Positions 16,656 through 25,986 of a stretch of DNA of 64,000 bases are shown piece after piece. Location: NCBI RefSeq assembly GCF_900105315.1, contig NZ_LT629766.1:3534001-3598000 (forward strand). Reading direction: 5' to 3'. Each line of letters opens with the position of its first letter. The stretch's first letter is position 1. The position numbers and the translations under genes were made by a program. The notes below the pieces were generated by a model, which saw only the letters and a list, made by a program, of their open reading frames with translations, did no database searches and was not told where the DNA came from. The DNA comes from Brevibacterium siliguriense (GTDB taxonomy: Bacteria > Actinomycetota > Actinomycetes > Actinomycetales > Brevibacteriaceae).

Positions 16656-17347
16656 CTCTGTGCCCGCAGCATCATCGTCCGCATCCACCATCGGCCGGTC
16701 CCGTACAGCACGATTCCGGCTCCGATGCTCAGCTGTCCGGGCAGCCCGGTGATCAGTTCGAGAGGTCGGACGCCGATGAGCAGGCCGAGACCGACGCCGA
16801 TGAGCGGCAGCCAGCTGAGCACCCGCACCGTCGACCTCGGTCCGGCCATGGCGATGCGGCGTTCCCGTTCGGCGTCGAGGGCGTCTCTCTGAGCTGCCGC
16901 ATAACGCAGGATCATCTCGGCAGCAGGTGCTCCGGAGCGTTCGGACACCGTCCACACGGCGGCCATTCCGGACAGCACATGAGCGGCGGTCTCCGACAGC
17001 GCGCTGCTTCGGGTGGCGATGGCGCGTCCGGGCTCTTCGCCCAGGGAGATCGCTCGTGAGATCGGGGCCAAAGCGTCGTTGTGACGACTCAAGGTGGTCA
17101 TCACCGCCTGCGGAGTCATCCCCACTTTGAGCAGGTGAGCGCAGTTCTCCACTGCGGCGATCGCCCACAGGCGTTCGGCCTGATCATCGTCGGTGTGGCC
17201 GCCTCGGCGAAAGAAGGCACGCGCCCTGTTTCGCACCGACTCACTGCCCTCGGCACGGTGCAGGAGCTCCCGCAGTCTGGACCCCGGATCCGGGGGTGCT
17301 GCGAGGATGATCCCTGCAGCGATCAGGGCGGCGGTGACGATGATCAT
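16652..17347 (-). CDS. Type II secretion/Tad inner-membrane protein TadB-like
   Basis: The 231-aa T2SSF-like protein begins MIIVTAALIAAGIILAA and contains the conserved ENCAHLLKVGMTPQAVMTTL near residue 65, a segment with GAPAAEMILRYAAAQRD, and paired helices near the C-terminus (VLSWLPLIGVGLGLLIGV). The start is ATG 17347, overlapping the tadA stop by 4 nt. The open frame goes further upstream, but those residues are a shadow of tadA. It forms the platform of the Tad machine with TadC. Confidence 0.85.
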   Translation of the reverse strand: MIIVTAALIAAGIILAAPPDPGSRLRELLHRAEGSESVRNRARAFFRRGGHTDDDQAERLWAIAAVENCAHLLKVGMTPQAVMTTLSRHNDALAPISRAISLGEEPGRAIATRSSALSETAAHVLSGMAAVWTVSERSGAPAAEMILRYAAAQRDALDAERERRIAMAGPRSTVRVLSWLPLIGVGLGLLIGVRPLELITGLPGQLSIGAGIVLYGTGRWWMRTMMLRAQR

Positions 17348-18516
17348 CGGGCGGATTTCTGCTCGAGAACGGCTTCGAACCGGGCCAGGGCACGCCGATT
17401 GACGGTGCCCGTCGTCGACGGCGAAGGGCGACCCCACACCGGTTCCATGACTACTCCCCCGGCTCCGGTTCTCGTCGGGATCGCCAGTTCCGTGATTCCC
17501 CGTTCGGAACCGGTGCGACGCAGATGGATGACGAGGTCGATGGCGGTGGAGAACTGTGAATACACGGCGTCCGGGCTCATCTTCGCCAGAGCACCGAGCG
17601 CGGCCACCCGGCTGGGCACGGCCTCGGCGGTGTTCGCGTGGATAGTCGCGCACCCGCCCTCATGACCGGTGTTGAGAGCGGTGAGCATGTCCCGGACCTC
17701 GGCGCCACGGCATTCCCCGACAACGAGGCGGTCGGGCCGCATCCGCAGGGCGTTGCGCACGAGGTCGGTCAGGGTCACCTCGCCGCCGCCTTCTACATTG
17801 GCCTGTCGGGTGGCGAGCTGGACGGTGTGCGGGTGGGTGACGATGAGCTCGCGGGAGTCCTCGACGATGACGATGCGCTGGATCGTCTCGACCAGTGACA
17901 GCAGAGCGCCGAGAAGGACGGTCTTTCCTGTGCCCGTGCCGCCGGAGATGAGGATGTTCGCACGGGAGGTGACCGCCTCGGCGATGAGGGGGCTGATCTC
18001 ATCGGGGACGAATCCCTCGGCGCAGAGCTGGGAATAGGGGAATCCGGCACGTTTGGGCACGCGGAAGCTGATCGTCGTCGTCTCCCCGGAGATGGGTGGG
18101 ACGATCGCGTTCATCCGCACCCCGTCGGGCAGGCGCACATCGACATAGGGACTCGAATCGTCGAGGCGGCGCCCGCCGAGTGCGGCCAATCGCACCGCCA
18201 AGGACCGCACGTCCTCTTCGGACCCGAGCGTGAGGTCGAGCAGGCGGGGTCCGTCACCGGTGTCAGCGAAGATCTCGCGCGGCCCGTTGACGAATACGTC
18301 CGTGGTGCCGGGCACTTCGAGGACGGACTGCAGGGGTCCGGCTCCGGACAGCTGCGCGGACAGTCGGTTGACGAGTTCGAGCAGGGCGGAGGAGCCGAGC
18401 ACGCGTCCGGTGCGCTGGACCGCCTCGGCGACGGCAGCTGTAGTCACCGGTCCCGGGTTGTCGAGCAGCGTTTTGCGGACATCGGCGACCAGCGAGGCGT
18501 CGAGCCATTCGCTCAT
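17344..18516 (-). CDS. tadA: TadA/CpaF-family secretion ATPase
   Basis: This hexameric ATPase powers Tad pilus assembly. In 390 aa: Walker A ISGGTGTGKTVLLGALLSL near residue 192, the Asp box IVIVEDSRELIV near 220, Walker B-like RPDRLVVGECRGAEVRDML near 255, and the His box GHEGGCATIHANTAE. The N-terminal domain carries VPGTTDVFVNGP. ATG 18516 is preferred, with GGGGA 9 nt upstream; GTG 18525 is possible. The start lies within, or just overlaps, the end of the preceding ssd gene. Confidence 0.92.
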   Translation of the reverse strand: MSEWLDASLVADVRKTLLDNPGPVTTAAVAEAVQRTGRVLGSSALLELVNRLSAQLSGAGPLQSVLEVPGTTDVFVNGPREIFADTGDGPRLLDLTLGSEEDVRSLAVRLAALGGRRLDDSSPYVDVRLPDGVRMNAIVPPISGETTTISFRVPKRAGFPYSQLCAEGFVPDEISPLIAEAVTSRANILISGGTGTGKTVLLGALLSLVETIQRIVIVEDSRELIVTHPHTVQLATRQANVEGGGEVTLTDLVRNALRMRPDRLVVGECRGAEVRDMLTALNTGHEGGCATIHANTAEAVPSRVAALGALAKMSPDAVYSQFSTAIDLVIHLRRTGSERGITELAIPTRTGAGGVVMEPVWGRPSPSTTGTVNRRALARFEAVLEQKSAR

Positions 18517-19519
18517 TCCACCCACTCCCCAGCAGGCGATCGACGAGGCGGCCGAGGTGCGCGCCTCCCGGGATTCCCTCGCCGCGGTCGACGGCGGCGG
18601 ACAGGCCCCGATCGTCGCGGATGCTCCCGGCCAGGTTCAGTCCGATGGAGTCGGCGAGGAGGTCGGCGTCGAGTCCGCCGGCCCCGGTTTCACGGACGAC
18701 GAGGCGCACATCCGGATGGGCCTGGGAGAGCCGCTTGGCCACTTGGGAGGAGGCGACGGCGGACCTGACTCGGGCTGGGGAGACGAGGAGGACATGATGG
18801 CAGCGTCTGGTCCATTGCGGTGGGGCGTGGCGGGGCAGATCGACGATGACAAGGTCGAAGGCCTGACCGGCCGCGGCGAGGAAGTCGTCGAAGACGTCCG
18901 GGTCGAGGTCGACCGTGTCGTCTCGCCCCCAGGACAGCAGGGCGAGTCCGTCGTGGCGGGGCAGCGCCTCAGCCAGAGTGGAGGGGCGCAGCTGTCCGCG
19001 GGAGGCGCTGAGGTCGGTCCACCGGGGCCCGGGCACCGCTTCGGCGCCGAGGACGAGGTCGAGTCCCCCACCGAGCGGATCGGCGTCGACGAGGACGGTG
19101 CTGTGATCGGCGCCGGCCCGTCGGGCGAGTGCGCAAGCGAGGACGGAGGCTCCGGCTCCTCCGCAGCCGGCGACGACGCCGACGGTGGTTCCGGGTGCGC
19201 TCGGCGGTTCGACAGCGGCGATCATCCGCCCGCTCAGCCATTCCGCTGCAGCGGGCAGCACGGCGAGCTGGTCGACGCCGAGGTGGGCGGCCCGCGCCCA
19301 GGTCGAGGAAGGTTCGTCATCGTCGAGGACGACGAGGATCTTGTCCGCCCGGTCCGTGGCGGGAGCTTCGCGGACGTCTTCGCCGAGGAGGATGAGCGAC
19401 GCGGACTGCCAGCCTCCGGAGTCGGGAGGCAGAACGGTCAGTGAGATGCCGATGCTTTCGGCCACTCGGGCGCATTCTTCGGTGATCGCGCCGAGGTCGG
19501 TGATAAGGGCTACCTGCAT
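18263..19519 (-). CDS. CpaE/Ssd-like septum-site determining protein (MinD-type); 3' end doubtful
   Basis: This is a MinD/ParA-superfamily protein like actinobacterial Ssd and CpaE, which pair with the TadA ATPase. Seen: a receiver-like N-terminus (VALITDLGAITEECARVAES), a degenerate P-loop GVVAGCGGAGASVLACALAR near residue 113 without the second Lys, VLVDADPLGGGLDLVLG, and LVIVDLPRHAPP. As given, the frame runs 254 nt into tadA, and the last 80 or so residues (RRLAGRRC onward) look like tadA in the wrong frame. One extra G in the G-run at 18527-18530 would give a stop at 18513-18515, overlapping ATG 18516 as ATGA, like other junctions in this locus. The real end is therefore probably 18513. 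Confidence 0.75.
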   Translation of the reverse strand: MQVALITDLGAITEECARVAESIGISLTVLPPDSGGWQSASLILLGEDVREAPATDRADKILVVLDDDEPSSTWARAAHLGVDQLAVLPAAAEWLSGRMIAAVEPPSAPGTTVGVVAGCGGAGASVLACALARRAGADHSTVLVDADPLGGGLDLVLGAEAVPGPRWTDLSASRGQLRPSTLAEALPRHDGLALLSWGRDDTVDLDPDVFDDFLAAAGQAFDLVIVDLPRHAPPQWTRRCHHVLLVSPARVRSAVASSQVAKRLSQAHPDVRLVVRETGAGGLDADLLADSIGLNLAGSIRDDRGLSAAVDRGEGIPGGAHLGRLVDRLLGSGWNERMARRLAGRRCPQNAARQPGTGDYSCRRRGGPAHRTRARLLRPARTRQPTVRAAVRSRTPAVRPRSARHHGRIRQRAARDLR

Positions 19520-19585
19520 GCACCGAGCCTGGGCTCGACCGGTCGAATCCGGCCAGACAGGTTCGCTGCCCTGTGGAGGAGACGA

Positions 19586-19632
19586 CCAAGGGGCGCCTCC
19601 TGTGAGGTTGAGTCACAGGAAGCGCCCCTTGG
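19586..19632. terminator. Long hairpin terminator before the tad operon
   Basis: Arms 19586-19605 and 19613-19632 pair over 20 positions with one mismatch and a 7-nt loop. It lies after the large leftward gene (ends 19763) and before the start of ssd, so it separates the two transcripts. The rest of the 243-nt gap shows nothing else clear. Confidence 0.75.
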
Positions 19633-19762
19633 TGTGCGCTACGGCCTTCGACCAGGTCAGCCGCGGCGGGTTGCCCGGTCGATCATTCAAAGTGGTGCCG
19701 ATATGCACCGAGTCGACCGGGAACTGTCCACAGCGTTGACGTGCGAGTGGCCGCAGACCGAA

Positions 19763-22294
19763 TCAGCCGCGCTGGATTCCTTCGATATTGCGCAGGATAC
19801 CCGTGGTGCTGCCGTCGGAGTCACGGACTTTGAACCAGGATCCGTTATCCTCGAGGCTGAGGTACCAGTCGCCGGGGTAGATCGTAAACACCGGCATTCC
19901 GGTGGTCTCGTCCACGGCTTCGCGCGGTTCGGGAACGGCGAACCAGAACGCCTGGATGATGGGGCGTCCACCGCCCTGGTTCTGAGCCTGACCGGTGTCC
20001 TGATCATTGCTCTGATCGGCGTTCCGGTTGTCGTTCTGCGCACCATCCGGTCGATTCTGACCGGCATCGGCGGGTACCGGCTGGTTGTCGACAGCCGTCT
20101 GTGCCATGGTCTCGTCGTTCGACCTGTCAGCACGCCCGGCTGTGTCCGGACGGTTGGCGTAGTCGGCGACGGGAACGTACTGAGTCGGCTCTTCGCTTTC
20201 GGGAGCGGCCGTCCGCTCGGCACGGTCGGCCGGCTCCATGACAGCGGTCGCCTGAGCATCGTCGTCCGCGGTCACGTTGTTATCAGCCGTGGGCTTATCG
20301 TCTGCCACGACTTCATTGCCAGCCGGGGTGCTGACGACGGTGGAGCGAACGTTCGCATCGTCGTCCGGACTCTGTTCCGCGGCGTCGTCAGCCGAGGCAG
20401 AGGAATCCGATGGCGAGGCGTTCGTGCCTTCAGTGACGTTCGCGCCTTCGGCGGCGTTCGTGTCCGAGGTTTTCGAATTGACCTTAGAGACCAGGTCGCT
20501 GCTCTCCGCCGGTGACACGGCCGTCGGGCTTTCGTCGTCCCTCGCCGAGGCAGTCGTGGACCTGTCCGCAGACGCGCCCTCGTTCGCCTCGTCCTGCTGA
20601 GGAGCCGACGCGGTGTCGGTCGATTCCGCTCCGGCCTCCGGTTCGGGAGCGGCGTGGCGGCCACGGGGACGGTCGGAGTCCGAATGCGCGGCAGCGACAC
20701 CGGCAGCACCGGCGCCGATCACTCCGGCGCCTGCAGCAGCGGCCGCAACACCCGAGTGTGACTTGTCGTCTGACTCGGCGGACTGGACGTCGGCCTCAGC
20801 AGCCGGGCCGTCGGTCGCAGTCGGCTGGTCGTCGCCCGCACTGGTCTGGCCGGTCGTGTCGTCGCTCGAGCCGATCTGTTCGCCGGCCGCTTCAGCCTGC
20901 GGCTGACCAGCTCCGACTCCGAAGGCCTGAGTCGGTTCGCTCTGCGAATGCTGCGGGGCCTCCGAATCGTGTCGGCCCAGATAGGTCTGACCGTCGCCGG
21001 TGCTGTGGACTGGTCCGTCAGCGGAGTCCTGGTCCGATGCTCCTGCGGATTCGGGCGAAGCACCTTGGTCCGGTGCGCCTGCAGCGGGGGCCGCGAAGGA
21101 GCTGGCCGAACGCTCGGCGTCCTGTTCCTGCGGCGGAGTATAGGGGCTGGGCTGACCCTGCTGGTCGGGCGCGGAGAACTGGTCCTGCTGACCGGGAGCT
21201 CCGTACTGACCCGCCTGTGCAGACTGACCCGGTCCGCCGAACTGGTCCTGCTGGTTCTGCTGTCCGGGCGCACCGAACTGTGCCGGCTGGCCGGACTGTA
21301 TCGGTCCGCCCTGCTGACCGAACTGACCCTGCTGACCGGGTCCTGCCTGCTCCGCACCTGCCGGAGCCGCGCCATAGGGTGCGAATCCGGGTGCGAATCC
21401 GGGTGCACCGGTGCCCGGGCCGCCGGCACCGGGCACATTGGCCACCGGCGCCGGATGCTGGGTGTGCTTGGCGACGGGGCGAGCCTTCGGATGAGTTTCG
21501 ATGTCCTCGCGGCCGGCGAATTCCTTGGCGAAGAACGGAAGCATCGTGAACACTCCGGCGAAGAACGCGATGAGTGCGGCGAAGAACGTCAGGTACGAGC
21601 CCACATGCCAGTAGACAGCCGAGGTGAGCAGATCGATGAACACATAGGTGAAAGCGATCGCCGAGAGCACGGAGATGAACTGGTCGAGGCTCAGCGATCC
21701 GACCCGCAGTCGGCTGTTGCCGAGCTTGTTGACGAGCACGGCCGCCACGATGAGCAGGATAGTGAGCACTCCGAACACGAGTGCGCCCATGTCCGCGACA
21801 TTCCAATGCCACAGAGTCGTCGTCTCATGTCCGAAGCCGTAGCTGTAACCACGGTAGGGCACGAACAGAGCGATGAAGGCAAGGAGCCCAGCGAAGAGGA
21901 GAAAGAGGTCGCGCAGAGTCAGCGGTCCGAGGATTCCCGGGCCGGTCTTCTGCTTGGGCGCAGGTGTCTGACCGAATTGGCCGGGTGCCGAACCGTAGGG
22001 TCCCGGCGCGGATCCGTACTGTCCCGGACCGGAACCGTAGGGGCCGGGTCCCGACCCGTACTGGGCCGGAGCCGAACCATAGGGTCCCTGTGCGGCGGGC
22101 TGTCCGGGAGCCGAACCGTAGGGTCCCGGCGCGGAACCATAGGCCGGCCCGGGGGCCGAACCGAACTGACCCGATCCCGAACCGTAGGCCGGCGGCTGAC
22201 CGCCGGGCTGCTGCGCGTTCTGGCCCGGGTACTGCGGGGGCTGATCCTGCCACGGCTGTGGCCCGGACCCGGTTGGATGCTGCGGCGAACTCAT
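19763..22294 (-). CDS. Large low-complexity membrane protein of unknown function
   Basis: I do not recognise the family. The 843-aa product has four parts: (1) residues 1-115, Gly/Pro/Gln/Tyr-rich with many copies of a GPYGSAPG-type unit; (2) residues about 120-265, four membrane helices starting at LRDLFLLFAGLLAFIALFVPY; (3) residues about 270-770, disordered, first Gln/Gly/Ala-rich, then Ser/Asp/Glu/Thr-rich; (4) the last 65 residues, a compact domain beginning IIQAFWFAVPEPREAVDE and ending in the SH3-like GDWYLSLEDNGSWFKVRDSDG. ATG 22294 was chosen because GGAG lies 7 nt upstream; residues upstream in the same frame look non-coding. Condensate-like N-terminal tyrosine repeats and a C-terminal sensor are inference only. 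Confidence 0.75.
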   Translation of the reverse strand: MSSPQHPTGSGPQPWQDQPPQYPGQNAQQPGGQPPAYGSGSGQFGSAPGPAYGSAPGPYGSAPGQPAAQGPYGSAPAQYGSGPGPYGSGPGQYGSAPGPYGSAPGQFGQTPAPKQKTGPGILGPLTLRDLFLLFAGLLAFIALFVPYRGYSYGFGHETTTLWHWNVADMGALVFGVLTILLIVAAVLVNKLGNSRLRVGSLSLDQFISVLSAIAFTYVFIDLLTSAVYWHVGSYLTFFAALIAFFAGVFTMLPFFAKEFAGREDIETHPKARPVAKHTQHPAPVANVPGAGGPGTGAPGFAPGFAPYGAAPAGAEQAGPGQQGQFGQQGGPIQSGQPAQFGAPGQQNQQDQFGGPGQSAQAGQYGAPGQQDQFSAPDQQGQPSPYTPPQEQDAERSASSFAAPAAGAPDQGASPESAGASDQDSADGPVHSTGDGQTYLGRHDSEAPQHSQSEPTQAFGVGAGQPQAEAAGEQIGSSDDTTGQTSAGDDQPTATDGPAAEADVQSAESDDKSHSGVAAAAAGAGVIGAGAAGVAAAHSDSDRPRGRHAAPEPEAGAESTDTASAPQQDEANEGASADRSTTASARDDESPTAVSPAESSDLVSKVNSKTSDTNAAEGANVTEGTNASPSDSSASADDAAEQSPDDDANVRSTVVSTPAGNEVVADDKPTADNNVTADDDAQATAVMEPADRAERTAAPESEEPTQYVPVADYANRPDTAGRADRSNDETMAQTAVDNQPVPADAGQNRPDGAQNDNRNADQSNDQDTGQAQNQGGGRPIIQAFWFAVPEPREAVDETTGMPVFTIYPGDWYLSLEDNGSWFKVRDSDGSTTGILRNIEGIQRG

Positions 22295-22629
22295 CGCTGA
22301 CTCCAGTCGATCTCGGGGAAAGGTAGCTGTGTTTCCGCGTCCGCGCGGGACGGATCCCGACAGACTCTGACCCCATCCTTGCAGAACACAGGCCTCCTGT
22401 GCACTCATATGCGCATTCTCAGGTACGTCGAATGGCCCTCATTCCCTCGCCGAGGCGGCCCCTCGACCGTCCCAGAACGACCGAAACTATGTGGCTGATA
22501 CCACACCAAATCGTCGATGGCTACCCCGATTGCCCCGTTCATCGAGTGAAACTGCCCTCCACTGCTCCCGCCCGCCGGTATACAGTGCAACTAGAATTTT
22601 CGATCCACCAAAGAAGTCGGAGGGAAAGC
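22295..22629. promoter_or_regulatory. Divergent promoter region between the membrane-protein gene and acs
   Basis: This 335-nt gene-free stretch feeds both flanking genes. TAGAAT at 22592-22597 is a plausible -10 for acs, 33 nt before its ATG. One GCCGAGGCGG motif lies at 22449-22458. No riboswitch or operator is recognisable. Confidence 0.4.
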
Positions 22630-24566
22630 ATGACCGAAACCGCTGCCGCGCAGACCGAGACGTTTGCCCCACCTGAGCAGTTCGCCGCAGACGCCAACGT
22701 CAAGGCCGACGAATACGAGCGCGCCGAAACCGACTATCTGGGTTTCTGGGCCGAACAGTCACGTGAGCTCGTCGACTGGAACGCAGACTTCGGCGAGGTC
22801 CTCGACTGGACGAACCCGCCCTTCGCCAAATGGTTCGTCGGCGGCAAGCTGAACATCGCCTATAACTGCCTCGACCGTCATGTCCTCGCCGGCAACGGCG
22901 ACCGGGTGGCCATCAATTTCGAAGGCGAACCCGGCGACTCCCGCAGCTTCACCTATGCCGAACTCCTCGCCGAGGTGTCGAAGGCCGCGAACACTCTGAC
23001 CGACCTCGGAGTCAAGGCCGGAGACCGGGTGGCCATCTACCTGCCGATGATTCCCGAGGCGATGATCTCGATGCTCGCCTGCGCCCGCCTCGGCGCCGCG
23101 CATTCGGTCGTATTCGGCGGATTCTCCGCCGATGCTCTGCGCTCCCGCATCATCGACGCCGAAGCCCGCGTCGTCATCACCGCCGACGGCAGCTACCGTC
23201 GCGCCAAGCCCACGAGCCTCAAACCTGCAGTCGATGAAGCACTTTCGGCGGGTGACACCCCGGTCGAGCACGTCATAGTCGTCAAGCGCACCGGTCAGGA
23301 CGTCGACTGGGTCGAGGGCCGCGACCAGTGGTGGGAGGACTCGGTCGGCCAGGCCAGCGACAAGCACGAATGCGAATTCTTCGATTCGGAGAACCCCCTG
23401 TTCGTCCTTTACACCTCCGGCACCACGGGCAAGCCCAAGGGCATCCTCCACACCTCCGGCGGTTACCTCACTCAGGTGCTGTACTCGATGAAGGCTGTCT
23501 TCGACGCCAAGCCCGAGACCGATGTCTTCTGGTGCACCGCAGACGTCGGCTGGGTCACCGGTCATTCGTACGTCACCTACGGTCCGCTCGCGGCAGGAAT
23601 GACGCAGGTCGTCTACGAAGGCACCCCGGACACCCCGCATCAGGGTCGCTGGTGGGAGATCATCGAGAAGTACAAGGTGACGACCCTCTACGCCGCACCG
23701 ACGGCGATCCGCACCTGCATGAAATGGGGCGAGGAGATTCCGGCCAAGTACGATCTGTCCAGTCTGCGTCTGCTCGGCAGCGTGGGCGAGCCGATCAACC
23801 CCGAGGCCTGGCGCTGGTACCACCGCGTCATCGGCGGCGAACGCTGCCCATCGTCGATACCTGGTGGCAGACGGAGACCGGAGCCCACATGATCGCTCCC
23901 CTGCCGGGTGTGCTCTCGACCAAGCCCGGTTCCTCCCAACGCCCCATCCCCGGCATCTCCGTCGACGTCGTCGACGACTCGGGTGAGAATCCGGCCGGTC
24001 CCGAAGGCGGTCTGCTCGTCATCCGCCAGCCGTGGCCTGCGATGCTGCGCGGAATCTGGAAAGACCCGGAGCGCTTCAAGGAGACCTACTGGTCACGCTT
24101 CGAGGACACGTACTTCGCCGGCGACGGAGCCCGCCGTGACGCCGACGGTGACATCTGGTTCCTCGGCCGCGTCGACGATGTCATGAACGTGTCCGGCCAC
24201 CGACTGTCCACCGCTGAGATCGAATCTTCGCTGGTCGCCCATTCCAAGGTCGCCGAGGCGGCTGTTGTCGGAGCCGCCGACGACACGTCCGGTCAGGCCG
24301 TCGTCGCCTTCGTCATCGTCTCCAACGGTGTCGAGGACTCGCCCGAGACCGCTGAGGAGCTGCGCCAGCATGTGGGCAAGGACATCGGCCCGATCGCGAA
24401 GCCGAAGAAGGTCCACATCGTCACGGATCTGCCCAAGACCCGTTCGGGCAAGATCATGCGCCGCCTGCTCAAGGACGTCGCCGAGAACCGCGAGGTCGGC
24501 AATACGATGACTCTCGCCGACGCCTCGGTGATGGACCAGATCGAAAAGTCCGTCTCAGGAGCCTGA
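22630..24566 (+). pseudogene. acs: Acetyl-CoA synthetase gene, frameshifted as sequenced
   Basis: Acs activates acetate to acetyl-AMP and then acetyl-CoA. The first frame (22630-23892) carries the N-terminal half with the AMP-binding motif [11 protein letters not shown] near residue 260 and [20 protein letters not shown]. At CCC 23847-23849 the family consensus ([13 protein letters not shown]) continues in another frame to 24566, including VDDVMNVSGHRLSTAEIES and the acetylation-site motif KTRSGKIMRR. One missing C explains the break; restored, the enzyme has 645 aa, normal for Acs. GGAGGGAAAGC before ATG 22630 is a strong ribosome binding site. Sequencing error is the simplest cause, but a true mutation cannot be excluded from one sequence. 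Confidence 0.93.
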
Positions 24567-24758
24567 TCCGCACGCTCTGCGTACCGCCTGCGGACGCGAG
24601 ATCGGTTGACCCGTCGGTGACAGACGACCCTGCCGCATAGCGGCCGTCGTCCGGATCCGACGGGTTTTCCCGGTTCTCCGCCGATTCGCCTTTGGCCGCA
24701 GGGCACGTTCAGACTACTCTTAAGCTAGATTGTCCGCGTTCTCGATTTAGGAGTTCTC

Positions 24759-25166
24759 ATGGCCGAACGGTCCATCAGCGAACTGATCAAAGGCATCAGC
24801 GACGATTCCAAAGCGATTGCCGAAGAAGAGATTGCCCTCGCCAAGGCCGAGGCCACTGCCGGTGCGAAGAACCTGGGCATCGGTGCCGGACTGGCCATCG
24901 TCGCACTCTTCCTGCTCTTCCTGTCCTCGTTCATGGTGATCTTCGCCGGTGCGGCCGCGTTCCATGAGGGCCTGGGTTGGCCCTGGTGGGGCAGTTTCCT
25001 CATCATCTTCGGAATCCTCGCCGTCATCGCGATCATCCTCGTCCTCGTCGCCCTCCCGCTGTTCAAGAAGGGCAACCCGGTTCCGGGCACCGCGATCGGT
25101 TCGGCCAAATCGCTGGTGGCATCCGTCAAGCGCGCAGTGAAGAACCCCTCGGGTCCCAGGTACTGA
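24759..25166 (+). CDS. Phage holin superfamily III-type membrane protein (DUF1469-like)
   Basis: The 135-aa protein has a charged, helical N-terminus (LIKGISDDSKAIAEEEIALAKAEA) followed by two membrane helices (LAIVALFLLFLSSFMVIF and FLIIFGILAVIAIILVLVAL). This layout is the actinobacterial 'phage holin family' (PF07332-like). There is no prophage around it, and chromosomal homologues sit near housekeeping genes, so lysis is unlikely to be its job. AGGAG precedes ATG 24759 and TAGATT at 24726 is a possible -10. Confidence 0.8.
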   Translation: MAERSISELIKGISDDSKAIAEEEIALAKAEATAGAKNLGIGAGLAIVALFLLFLSSFMVIFAGAAAFHEGLGWPWWGSFLIIFGILAVIAIILVLVALPLFKKGNPVPGTAIGSAKSLVASVKRAVKNPSGPRY

Positions 25167-25187
25167 TACCTCTCCAATCAGAGAACG

Positions 25188-25240
25188 GCAGAGACGAAGG
25201 CGGCGCCGGACATCTTGTCCGGCGCCGCCTTCGTCTCTGC
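25188..25240. terminator. Strong bidirectional terminator, 24-bp perfect stem
   Basis: Positions 25188-25211 and 25217-25240 are perfectly complementary with a 5-nt loop (ATCTT). It lies between two convergent genes (the holin-like gene and the CoA-pyrophosphatase gene). Confidence 0.88.
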
Positions 25241-25256
25241 TGCGAACGTCGATGCT

Positions 25257-25986
25257 TCAGAAATCGATCGCGATGGGAGCCTTCTTGTCCCAGTCTCCGG
25301 CCCAGCCGAGATGGTCGAGGGCGAAGTCGAGGATGCCGGCGGTGAAGCCCCAGACCTTGAGGACTCCGACGTCGAAGGCCGGGGTCGAGATCTTGAGATC
25401 GGGGCGGGCGAAGGTGCCGCGATTTGCAGGGGCGACTAGATCGGCGATGGCCACACGGTAGACGGAATAGGACTCCCGTTCGTCCATCACCCGCACGGTA
25501 CCCGGCTGTCGCCAGTAGCCGACGACCGGCGTGACCTCGAACTTCGAGACGGGTATATAGAGCGGGTCCATCTCCCGAGCACCTCGACGGTGTTCGGGAG
25601 ATTCCTGCTTCTTCCTCTGCTTCGCGCAGTGCGGCCGCGGTCATCGAGTCGTCCTCCGGATCGCGTCCGCCGCCGGGGAAGGCGACCTGTCCGGGATGGT
25701 GGCGCAGGGTCGCTGCCCGCTGCAGCAGCACGATGTCGACATCGGCGACTCCGAGTTCGGCCAGTCGCCTCTCTTCTGCTCGCCCCGCCTCGGTGCGTGC
25801 TTGTCCCCCACGACCGAAGAGCAGGAGCACGGCGGCACCGCGGGCGGCTTCCTCCGCCGAGTCCTTCTGACGGCGCAACCACAGCGGGGACCCGTGCGAG
25901 GTGGCGAGGTCTTCGAGCTGTCCGCGCAGGGCACCATCGGCGATCGTCGCCGATTCGGGTGGAATGTCGGGGATTCGGAAGCTCAC
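25257..25986 (-). pseudogene. NUDIX CoA pyrophosphatase gene, frameshifted as sequenced
   Basis: The first frame from GTG 25986 encodes HHPGQVAFPGGGRDPEDDSM and AALREAEEEAGI, the NUDIX box of CoA-cleaving (NudL-type) enzymes. It then loses homology after EAGIS. A short stretch in a second frame restores NTVEVLG, and a third frame gives MDPLYIPVSKFEVTPVVGYW to the stop at 25257. One missing C near 25603 and one missing G near 25580 explain both jumps and would give a normal protein of about 243 aa. The start overlaps the nth stop (GTGA). As given, the product would be wrong after the catalytic box; two errors within 30 nt in homopolymers point to sequence quality. Confidence 0.85.

Noticed and set aside
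18230..19444. 404-aa open frame on the + strand opposite ssd and tadA
   Set aside because: Antisense shadow of conserved genes in high-GC DNA, with no domain and no start signal.
22399..22629. N-terminal extension of Acs upstream of ATG 22630
   Set aside because: The frame is open, but the residues show no homology, and GGAGGGAAAGC marks ATG 22630 as the start.
24759..25166. Prophage remnant suggested by a holin-family gene
   Set aside because: No other phage genes, no integrase or att sites; this family is common in actinobacterial chromosomes.
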